From an uncultured Alphaproteobacteria bacterium (GTDB lineage: Bacteria > Pseudomonadota > Alphaproteobacteria > Rhodobacterales > Rhodobacteraceae), in the NCBI GenBank assembly GCA_902562285.1, contig CACESU010000003.1, forward strand, positions 1 through 64,000: a DNA stretch of 64,000 nt. Direction: 5' to 3'. Made by a program: the position numbers and the translations under genes. The notes beneath the pieces were generated by a model. That model had not been told where the DNA came from and made no database searches. It was given only the letters and a program-made list of their open reading frames with translations. This document shows, piece after piece, positions 48,844 through 56,692 of the stretch. Positions within the stretch are counted from its first letter, which is position 1, and each line of letters begins with the position of its first letter.

Positions 48844-48994
48844 ATTTAAAAATTTCTAAGTTTTTATCCTTTTCAGATGTTTGTGTTACCTCTATGAGCC
48901 AAGGGATTTTTAGGTCATTACTATTATAATTGTATCCCCTTTCTAATTCTGCATTATGTACAGCACCCTCTAAAGGAGTCTTTTTAACTAACAT
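48812..48994 (-). CDS. Short ORF between rfbG and methyltransferase, possible decayed rfbC-like epimerase fragment
   Basis: MLVKKTPLEGAVHNAELERGYNYN; ATG overlaps the rfbG C-terminal codons; 60 aa only. Confidence 0.35.
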   Translation of the reverse strand: MLVKKTPLEGAVHNAELERGYNYNSNDLKIPWLIEVTQTSEKDKNLEIFKYERKTVFHEV

Positions 48995-50063
48995 CTAGTG
49001 CCCAACTTATTTTATTTTTTTGTGCATCTTGAATAAAGTTTTCAATTTGATCGTCAGTTTTTACTATTTTTTTTTCATAGTAATTTTTATACCAATCAAT
49101 TGTATTATAAATTGTTAGATCAATTCCCCAAACTGGATTCCACTTTAATTTATTATACGCCTTAGAACTATCCAACATAAGATATTTAGATTCATAGATT
49201 TTTGGTTTTTCAAATTCAACTTCAATATCATTCCATCTTTTTTTTACAATATTGACTAATTCTCTAACTGTTATATTCGAATTATATGATGGACCAAAGT
49301 TCCAAGGCTCCGCAAATTCGTTTCGATTTTGAAATAATAACTGTCCCAACAATAAGTAGCCTGATAAAGGTTCCAAAACATGTTGCCATGGCCTTATACT
49401 TTCAGGATTCCTTAAAATTAATTTTTCTTTTTCTGATACTGCTATTGCAATATCTTTAAATATCCTGTCTGAGGTCCAATCACCTCCTCCCAAAACATTT
49501 CCAGCTCTGGCTGATGCTATTAGTAATCCGGTATTATCTTCGTTAAAAAAAGAATTTTTGTAACTTTCAGTAACAAGTTCTGCACATGCTTTTGATGCAC
49601 TGTATGGATCATAACCTCCTAATTCATCAGTTTCCCTATATCCATAAATATACTCTTTATTTTTATAACACTTATCAGTAGTTATTATGATGACAGCTTT
49701 TACAGTGTCCACATATCTAGCAGCTTCAAGTATATTTGCTGTACCTATTATGTTAGTTTTGAAGGTTTCTAAAGGTTCTTTATAACTTTCAATTACTAAA
49801 GGTTGAGCGGCTAAATGAAAAATGATCTCTGGCTCACTTTTAGTAATGAAATCTCTGATAGAATTGAGATCCTGTATATTATTTATATGAGAATTTACTT
49901 TAGGATTTGATAAGTCAAAGTGATTTGGTTCAGTACTTGGATTAAGTGAGTAACCAAAAACTTCTGCACCTAAATGGTTCAACCATTTACACAGCCAGCT
50001 TCCTTTGAAGCCTGTGTGACCAGTTACCAAGACACGTTTATTTCTATAAATTCCACCGAACAA
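48984..50063 (-). CDS. rfbG: CDP-glucose 4,6-dehydratase
   Basis: VLVTGHTGFKGSWLCKWLNHLGAEVFGYSL; TDKCYKN; ARAGNVLGGGDW; RPWQHVLEPLSGYL. Confidence 0.94.
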   Translation of the reverse strand: MFGGIYRNKRVLVTGHTGFKGSWLCKWLNHLGAEVFGYSLNPSTEPNHFDLSNPKVNSHINNIQDLNSIRDFITKSEPEIIFHLAAQPLVIESYKEPLETFKTNIIGTANILEAARYVDTVKAVIIITTDKCYKNKEYIYGYRETDELGGYDPYSASKACAELVTESYKNSFFNEDNTGLLIASARAGNVLGGGDWTSDRIFKDIAIAVSEKEKLILRNPESIRPWQHVLEPLSGYLLLGQLLFQNRNEFAEPWNFGPSYNSNITVRELVNIVKKRWNDIEVEFEKPKIYESKYLMLDSSKAYNKLKWNPVWGIDLTIYNTIDWYKNYYEKKIVKTDDQIENFIQDAQKNKISWALDVS

Positions 50064-50399
50064 TAGTTATCCCTTAAATTGTTATGGTTTATTTATATTG
50101 TTTTTTAATTATGACGATGCAACAAAAGTGCCAAGAATAAAGAACATTGCCATACTATGAATGTAAATTTTGTATCATTAAAAAATAAACTATTAGTTTG
50201 TTTGAATTATTACACAATTGTTTATTTTGTAAGTTTATATAGAGTGTGATTATACATAATAGTTGGTTAGAAAAAAGCAGCATCAAGTTATGAAATCAGT
50301 AATTATAAAGCTTTTAACTGGATTCTTTCAAGATCACAACTAATTGAAGGCTTCTTAAATAATAAATAAAATTAGTTTTAATTGTTCAAAACAAATCTC

Positions 50400-51329
50400 C
50401 TAATTTAAGTCACTTTTATAAATTTTTTTGACATCCTGCATAGGTACCAATGCACCTTTAAATCCAATAACATAAGATGAAATGTTATGAGCTTTTCTAA
50501 TGGATTCTTTTAAACTATAACCTTCAATATAAGTAGATAGAAAAACTCCATTAAAACTGTCTCCCGCCCCTGTACTATCCACAAGAGGCTTTTTTTGTGT
50601 TTCAACACAAACAACTGAGTTATCCCCTTGTTTTCCATAAATGGAAGATCCCCCATCTTTAACAACTATAAGAGGAGTACCTAATTGGCTATATCTATTA
50701 ATAGTTTCCACTGGTGTATTATCACCATAACAATTAGATTCTTCTTCAAAACTAGGTAATATTAAGTCACAAAAACTTGCAGCCTTTGAAATTATACTTT
50801 TAGCTAAATCCAACGAATCCCAAAGTTTTGGTCTGATATTAGGATCAAATGAAATAAAAGTACCCTTTGATCGTAATTCTTGCAAAATAAAAAATAAATT
50901 TTCACGTCCTTCTGGAGGTAAGATAGCTAGAGTGATCCCTGAAAAATGAATAATATCTGCACCGCTCAACATATGTTTTAAAATTTTTTGATCATCAGCT
51001 ATTAACCTAGCAGCAGAATTTTCACGCCAATATGCAAAATTTCTTTCCCCTTTATTTAGTTGGATGGCATAAAGGCCAATAGTACGTATAGGATGATAAT
51101 AAATTCTGTCAGTACCAATATCATTTTGATTTAAAAAATTTATGACTTTTGATGACATAACGTCCTTACCTATTTTAGTTGCGAATAAAACACTCCAATT
51201 TTTTGATAAACATGCTCTTGCATACCACGAAGTATTTAAGGTATCACCTGCAATACCCATTTTCCAAATATCATCTTTTACTGAAGATAATTCTAACATA
51301 CACTCGCCAATTGCTATGAGTGATTTCAT
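50400..51329 (-). CDS. kdgK: PfkB-family sugar kinase, 2-keto-3-deoxygluconate kinase-like
   Basis: AIGECMLELS, GDTLNTSWYARACL, VDSTGAGDSFNGVFLSTYIEG. Confidence 0.85.
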   Translation of the reverse strand: MKSLIAIGECMLELSSVKDDIWKMGIAGDTLNTSWYARACLSKNWSVLFATKIGKDVMSSKVINFLNQNDIGTDRIYYHPIRTIGLYAIQLNKGERNFAYWRENSAARLIADDQKILKHMLSGADIIHFSGITLAILPPEGRENLFFILQELRSKGTFISFDPNIRPKLWDSLDLAKSIISKAASFCDLILPSFEEESNCYGDNTPVETINRYSQLGTPLIVVKDGGSSIYGKQGDNSVVCVETQKKPLVDSTGAGDSFNGVFLSTYIEGYSLKESIRKAHNISSYVIGFKGALVPMQDVKKIYKSDLN

Positions 51330-51490
51330 TTCACTTCCTCTTCAAGTATGCTTTTCATTGGCTTACACATCATATCATTTAAAATATCAGAGACTTGACC
51401 CCAAAATATTTTATCATCTTTTAAATCATCAATTAATACATATACTCTTCTAGCTCTGGTTTTTAATTTATTAATTTCACTGACTAGCAA
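51326..51490 (-). CDS. Small ORF linking mclA and kdgK (candidate TTG start at 51490)
   Basis: Overlaps the mclA 3' end; its TGA overlaps the kdgK ATG (ATGA); 54 codons. Confidence 0.4.
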   Translation of the reverse strand: MLVSEINKLKTRARRVYVLIDDLKDDKIFWGQVSDILNDMMCKPMKSILEEEVK

Positions 51491-52454
51491 TTTGTTTTGC
51501 TTTCTCAACAAGTACTTGAGCCTGTTTAATAGAGGCATAATCTATAAGACGCCCATCAAGAGAGACCGCCCCTTTTCCGCTTGCTTCCGCATCAGCCATG
51601 GCCTCTAAAATTCGATTTGCTTTTAGGATTTCAGCATCTGACGGGCTCATAACCTCATTAGCTAATTCAATTTGACTAGGATGAATTGCCCACTTCCCTT
51701 CACATCCTAAAACGGCTGCCCTTTGTGCAGCAGCTCTAAATCCGTCAGGATCTTTAAAGTCACCAAAAGGTCCATCTATTGGTCTTAAGCCATTTGCTCG
51801 TGCTGCTACAACCATGCGCGCAATCGCATAATGCCACATATCACCCCAATGAGTTTGACGCGGTTCACCTTCTACTCTATCCGTTAATACTGCGTAATCC
51901 GGATGGACACCACCTATGCTAGTAGTGCGAGCTCGGGTAGATGCAGCATAGTCTGCAACTCCAAAATGCAGGCTCTCGTTGCGTTTGGAAGCAGCTGCTA
52001 TCTCAGAAACGTTTTGCATTCCCAATGCCGTCTCTATTATAAGTTCGAAACCAATATGTTTTTTGTAACCCATTGCATCTTCAACCTGGGTTACAATCAT
52101 ATCAACGGCGTAAACATCCGCAGCTGTACCTACCTTAGGAATCATTATTAAATCTAACCTCTCTCCAGCTTGTTCAACGATGTCCACTACATCTTTGTAC
52201 ATGTAGTGAGTATCCAGACCATTAATTCTAATAGACATGGTTTTGTTTCCCCAGTCTATTTCATTAAGCGCCTTTATAATATTTTTACGCGCTTGCTCTT
52301 TTTCGTCCGGAGCTACTGCATCCTCTAAATCTAAAAAAATAATATCAACATCTGAATCTGCAGCCTTCTGAAACATATTGAATTGAGAGCCCGGCACTGC
52401 CAATTCAGATCTATTTAGTCGGGGTGGCGCCTGTTCAATTGAGAAAAAAGACAT
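51477..52454 (-). CDS. mclA: L-malyl-CoA lyase (HpcH/HpaI/CitE superfamily)
   Basis: PPRLNRSELAVPGSQFNMFQKAADSDVDIIFLDLEDAVAPDEKEQARKNII, GLRPIDGPFGDFKDPDGF, GKWAIHPSQIELANEV; beside mtkAB. Confidence 0.93.
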   Translation of the reverse strand: MSFFSIEQAPPRLNRSELAVPGSQFNMFQKAADSDVDIIFLDLEDAVAPDEKEQARKNIIKALNEIDWGNKTMSIRINGLDTHYMYKDVVDIVEQAGERLDLIMIPKVGTAADVYAVDMIVTQVEDAMGYKKHIGFELIIETALGMQNVSEIAAASKRNESLHFGVADYAASTRARTTSIGGVHPDYAVLTDRVEGEPRQTHWGDMWHYAIARMVVAARANGLRPIDGPFGDFKDPDGFRAAAQRAAVLGCEGKWAIHPSQIELANEVMSPSDAEILKANRILEAMADAEASGKGAVSLDGRLIDYASIKQAQVLVEKAKQIASQ

Positions 52455-52775
52455 TTTATAGTTCCTCCTACTTTTGGGTTATCTAGTCGAGGTCATTGCG
52501 GTAAAAGAGTTCACTGTCAATAAAAAAATATAAATTACAGTGTAAAATATAATATTTCATAAACTCAATTTTAATTTACCCAAGTTATACATCTCCCTTT
52601 TTTATAATATCACCTATTAATGTTAAGGATTTAGGTGGTTATTTGTGGATATATTTGTATAATAAGAAAAATGGGTATTAAAATTACTTTACTTAACGTT
52701 ACCCAAAAGCTAGTTAGAGGTGGTTCCTTTTTTAAATGATCTAGATACATTTTATTACAGGCGCAAGGAGTAGTA

Positions 52776-52922
52776 ATGTCCAACAAAAAAATTTATCCAA
52801 ACCTAGACATCTCAAAAAAAAATGCCCCCTGCCCATTAACAGGTAATATAAGTGCAAGAATATTCACTGCATTTTCAATTACTGGCTTAAGCGATCGAAT
52901 GCACGTTTACATAATGATATAA
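52776..52922 (+). CDS. Candidate 48-aa ORF upstream of mtkA
   Basis: ATG preceded by GGAG; MSNKKIYPNLDISKKNAPCPLTGNISARIFTAFSITGLSDRMHVYIMI. Confidence 0.35.
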   Translation: MSNKKIYPNLDISKKNAPCPLTGNISARIFTAFSITGLSDRMHVYIMI

Positions 52923-52955
52923 AAGTATTTGAAAGTTTTAGTTGGAGATAAATAG

Positions 52956-54155
52956 ATGGATATCCATGAATATCAGGCGAAAGAAATATTAGCAAAGTTT
53001 GGTGTAGGCGTGCCACCAGGAGCTCTTGCATACAGTCCAGAGCAAGCCGCATATCGAGCTCGAGAAATTGGAGGTGATACCTGGGTCGTTAAAGCTCAAG
53101 TACATGCCGGTGGTCGTGGAAAAGCTGGGGGCGTTAAAGTTTGTAATAGCGATACCGAGATTGTGGAAACATGCGAAAATTTATTTGGAAGTAAATTAGT
53201 TACTCACCAAACGGACTCAAACGGTAAGGGCGTTTACCGAGTTTATGTTGAAGGTGGTGTGCCCATTGATAGGGAAATATACCTAGGGTTTGTTTTAGAT
53301 AGATCCTCTCAAAGAGTGATGATCGTAGCATCTGCTGAAGGAGGCATGGAGATCGAAGATATCTCTGAAAATAAACCTGAAAGCATTATACGGTCAACGG
53401 TTGAACCAGCAGTTGGATTGCAAGATTTTCAATGTCGGCAAATTGCTTTTAAACTGGGTATTAATCCAGCTTTAACTCAAAGCATGGTAAGGACTTTACA
53501 AGGTTGCTACCGTGCATTTAGGGAACATGACGCAACCATGGTTGAAATAAACCCTCTGGTAATCACAAGGGATAACCATATTCTCGCATTAGATGCTAAA
53601 ATGACATTCGATGACAATGCGCTTTTTAGACATCCTCATATCTCAGAATTACGTGATAAAAGCCAAGAAGACCCAAGGGAAAGTCGTGCTGCTGATAGGG
53701 GGCTAAGTTATGTCGGATTAGAAGGTAACATTGGGTGCATTGTGAATGGGGCAGGCTTAGCTATGGCTACAATGGATACCATCAAGTTGGCTGGTGGTGA
53801 GCCAGCTAACTTTCTTGATATTGGAGGTGGAGCTACACCTGAACGGGTCGCAAAAGCTTTCCGTCTGGTAATGTCAGATGACAACGTACAAGCGGTATTG
53901 GTTAATATATTTGCTGGTATAAACCGATGTGACTGGGTTGCAGAAGGTGTTATTCAAGCATTGCATGAAGTTCAAGTCAATGTTCCAGTCATCGTCCGCT
54001 TGGCAGGTACAAATGTTGAAGAAGGACAAAAGATCCTAGCTAAGTCTGGTCTTCCAATTATCAGAGCAAAAACATTGATGGAAGCAGCAGAGTGTTCAGT
54101 TCAAGCTTGGCATAGTTTTTCTGTTAAAGAAACTAACTCAAAGGTAATAAAATGA
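52956..54155 (+). CDS. mtkA: Malate--CoA ligase beta subunit (malate thiokinase; SucC-like)
   Basis: [34 protein letters not shown]; overlaps SucD-like gene; mclA adjacent. Confidence 0.9.
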   Translation: MDIHEYQAKEILAKFGVGVPPGALAYSPEQAAYRAREIGGDTWVVKAQVHAGGRGKAGGVKVCNSDTEIVETCENLFGSKLVTHQTDSNGKGVYRVYVEGGVPIDREIYLGFVLDRSSQRVMIVASAEGGMEIEDISENKPESIIRSTVEPAVGLQDFQCRQIAFKLGINPALTQSMVRTLQGCYRAFREHDATMVEINPLVITRDNHILALDAKMTFDDNALFRHPHISELRDKSQEDPRESRAADRGLSYVGLEGNIGCIVNGAGLAMATMDTIKLAGGEPANFLDIGGGATPERVAKAFRLVMSDDNVQAVLVNIFAGINRCDWVAEGVIQALHEVQVNVPVIVRLAGTNVEEGQKILAKSGLPIIRAKTLMEAAECSVQAWHSFSVKETNSKVIK

Positions 54156-55048
54156 GTATATTAATTGATAGAAATACCCCAGTAATTGTTCAAGGTATAA
54201 CTGGTAAAATGGCCCGTTTTCATACTGAAGATATGGTGAAGTATGGTACTAATGTTGTTGGTGGAGTTGTTCCTGGAAAAGGTGGTGTGGAGGTAGAGGG
54301 TTTGCCAGTATTCGATACTGTTGCTGATGCTGTTGAAAATACTGGTGCAGAAGCAAGCCTAGTATTTGTTCCTCCACCTTTTGCTGCTGATAGCATAATG
54401 GAAGCTGCAGATGCAGGAATAAAGTATAGCGTATGTATAACTGATGGTATTCCTGCGCAAGATATGATACGAGTGAAGCGATACATGTATAGATATCCAA
54501 TAGAAAAACGGATGGTTTTGACTGGTCCAAATTGCGCAGGTACAATTAGTCCAGGAAAAGCTTTACTGGGAATTATGCCCGGTCATATTTACCTTCAAGG
54601 GAATATTGGTATCGTTAGTCGCTCAGGTACCCTGGGGTACGAAGCTGCTGCTCAGTTGAAAGCACATGGTATTGGTGTTTCTACTTCGGTGGGTATTGGT
54701 GGTGATCCTATAAACGGTTCATCCTTTAAGGATATTCTGCAACGCTTTAAAGATGATGATGAAACTGATGTTATTTGTATGATTGGTGAGATAGGTGGCC
54801 CACAAGAGGCAGAGGCTGCAGCATACTTAAAGGAACATATTAAGAAACCTATTGTTGCCTATGTAGCTGGAATGACCGCACCAAAAGGTAGAACCATGGG
54901 GCACGCCGGTGCAATTATTTCTGCATTTGGTGAAAGTGCGAGTGAAAAAGTAGAAATTTTATCAGCAGCGGGTGTGACCGTTGCTCCTAACCCTGCAGTT
55001 ATTGGTGATACTATTGCTAAGGTTATGAAGCAAGCAGCTTTGACCTAA
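54152..55048 (+). CDS. mtkB: Malate--CoA ligase alpha subunit (SucD-like)
   Basis: [64 protein letters not shown] active-site His. Confidence 0.9.
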   Translation: MSILIDRNTPVIVQGITGKMARFHTEDMVKYGTNVVGGVVPGKGGVEVEGLPVFDTVADAVENTGAEASLVFVPPPFAADSIMEAADAGIKYSVCITDGIPAQDMIRVKRYMYRYPIEKRMVLTGPNCAGTISPGKALLGIMPGHIYLQGNIGIVSRSGTLGYEAAAQLKAHGIGVSTSVGIGGDPINGSSFKDILQRFKDDDETDVICMIGEIGGPQEAEAAAYLKEHIKKPIVAYVAGMTAPKGRTMGHAGAIISAFGESASEKVEILSAAGVTVAPNPAVIGDTIAKVMKQAALT

Positions 55049-55218
55049 ATAGAACTCTTTAATGGTTTACAAAATGTTATTATTAGGTTTTTCAATATAT
55101 GAATTAAATTCTAGTTTACTTTTTTTATCAAACTATTGTAAGAGAAAGAGAACAAAGTGTTAACTATGCAAAAAAATGATATAAATAGAAAATTAATTAA
55201 TCGCAAATTCTGAAACTA

Positions 55219-55473
55219 TCAAGAAAATCTCTCTGAGGGGTTACACCTAATCAAGAAAAAATTCACTTCTTCGATCCAGCCACTTCTCTGGCGGTCTGAG
55301 AAACTTTTTACTTCGCCAAGTACTGTGGAATGCTTGCATTTGCCTACTCTGCCGTAATCCAAACAATTTTGACATAATGAACGATAACCTATCACTAACA
55401 TAGTTGGAGGCAGAAAATATTTACCGTTATTTGATCGTCCCAATCGGAAACTTTTTTTGATTTTTTTTGTCAC
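55219..55473 (-). CDS. Hypothetical small Cys-rich ORF near the att-like region
   Basis: 84-aa ORF, GTG start; contains CQNCLDYGRVGKCKH. Confidence 0.3.
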   Translation of the reverse strand: MTKKIKKSFRLGRSNNGKYFLPPTMLVIGYRSLCQNCLDYGRVGKCKHSTVLGEVKSFSDRQRSGWIEEVNFFLIRCNPSERFS

Positions 55474-55486
55474 AATTGTGTCACAA
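55469..55486 (+). repeat. Paired box 1: GTCACAA-TTGT-GTCACAA
   Basis: Direct repeat, 11-bp periodicity, same layout as box pair 2. Confidence 0.8.
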
Positions 55487-55563
55487 GGAATTGAGAAAAC
55501 AACATATATAGGGAAATCTTACATAAGTGTGCCAGCAGGGATAGCTAAGTTTTCCTTTTTAAG

Positions 55564-55633
55564 TGGTGCCCGGGGGCGGTATTTGAACCACCGACACGAG
55601 GATTTTCAGTCCTCTGCTCTACCCCTGAGCTAC
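55564..55633 (-). tRNA. tRNA-Phe(GAA)-like 3' fragment (probable att remnant, not an intact tRNA)
   Basis: Reverse strand reads GTAGCTCAGGGGTAGAGCAGAGGACTGAAAATCCTCGTGTCGGTGGTTCAAATACCGCCCCCGGGCACCA; D and anticodon arms intact, 5' acceptor strand (CATTAA) does not pair with CCCGGGC, extra A in T-loop region. Confidence 0.8.
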
Positions 55634-55673
55634 TTAATGAAATCAATGCTTTAGCCGCAAACTAGCCTCCAAA

Positions 55674-55691
55674 GTCACAATCCTGTCACAA
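55674..55691 (+). repeat. Paired box 2: GTCACAA-TCCT-GTCACAA
   Basis: Direct repeat immediately upstream of integrase RBS, same spacing as box pair 1. Confidence 0.8.
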
Positions 55692-55703
55692 AAGGTGAGG
55701 ATT

Positions 55704-56651
55704 ATGGCTTCCTATCGAAAAAGAAATGGCAAATGGCAAGTACAAGTTAGACACCGTAATTTGGGATCCATTTCAAAAACATTTGCCAAAAAAGAATTGG
55801 CGAAAAAATGGGTGTTGGAACAAGAAATTGCCCATTTTAACAATCATTACCAGGATGAAGTAAGTTCTAATACTACTGTAGAAAATATGATGAGGCGTTA
55901 CCTAAAAGAGGTTACGCCAACAAAGCGAGGCCACGCGCCAGAGGAAAGGCGCCTGCAACGCTTACTGAAAGAAAATGAGCTAGTAGAAAAAAAATTAAGG
56001 ACTATTAAACCTCATGATTTTGCTAAGTTCAGAGACCAAAGACTTAAGCAAGGTGCCAGGACCTGTCATTACGACCTTGTTTTACTGCGCCATGCTTGGA
56101 ATATTGCCCGAATAGAATGGGGTTGGAACCTTGGGGCTAATCCTGTAAGCCTCATTCGATTTCCACGGTTAAACCCTCCCAGGGAACGACGCTTGAAACT
56201 GGGTGAGTTAGAACGATTACAAAAAGGAAATAAGAAATCAAAAGTTTGGTATCTTTGGCCCATTATTCAAATAGCTCTTGAAACAGGTATGCGAAGGGGT
56301 GAAATTCTATCCATAGAGTGGCGTAATGTGGATTTTGAAAGAAAGCAGGTCGTCCTCCCTCTAACCAAAAATGGCTACGCCCGGATTGTTCCTTTAAATG
56401 ATTTTGTGATTTCAATCATTAAAGATATACCAAAGTCTTATGAAAAAATTTTTCCAATTACAGACAATGCCTTTCGTCAGGCCTGGCATAGATTGCGAAC
56501 CAGAGCAAACCTCGATGATTTAAAGTTTCACGATTTAAGACATGAGGCCATTTCCAGAATGTTTGAAAATGGGATGAGCATTCCCCTTGTAAAAGCTATT
56601 ACAGGACACAGAACAGTGACCCAGTTATTTCGGTACATACAAATTGCTTAA
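55704..56651 (+). CDS. Tyrosine recombinase / phage-type integrase
   Basis: ETGMRRGEILSIEWRNVDF, FHDLRHEAISRMFE, GHRTVTQLFRYIQ (R-HxxR-H-Y); ATG 55704 preferred. Confidence 0.93.
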   Translation: MASYRKRNGKWQVQVRHRNLGSISKTFAKKELAKKWVLEQEIAHFNNHYQDEVSSNTTVENMMRRYLKEVTPTKRGHAPEERRLQRLLKENELVEKKLRTIKPHDFAKFRDQRLKQGARTCHYDLVLLRHAWNIARIEWGWNLGANPVSLIRFPRLNPPRERRLKLGELERLQKGNKKSKVWYLWPIIQIALETGMRRGEILSIEWRNVDFERKQVVLPLTKNGYARIVPLNDFVISIIKDIPKSYEKIFPITDNAFRQAWHRLRTRANLDDLKFHDLRHEAISRMFENGMSIPLVKAITGHRTVTQLFRYIQIA

Positions 56652-56692
56652 ATCAAAGTTAATTTATCTAATAGACAAATTATTATTGTAAG

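Noticed and set aside
54220-54545. Two antisense ORFs (88 and 98 aa) inside mtkB
   Set aside because: Shadow ORFs opposite a strongly conserved gene; low-complexity Gln/Leu or Ser/Thr translations.
51477-55048. mclA/mtkAB as cargo of the tRNA-Phe island
   Set aside because: The remnant's orientation places the element to its right (5' side), so these genes lie outside the predicted boundary unless the paired boxes prove the element extends left.
55564-55640. Intact functional tRNA-Phe gene
   Set aside because: The 5' acceptor strand does not pair with CCCGGGC and the T-loop region has an extra base; better explained as an att-type 3' fragment.
55457-55654. 65-aa + strand ORF in the ORF track
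   Set aside because: Runs through the tRNA remnant and box region; no RBS or recognisable product.
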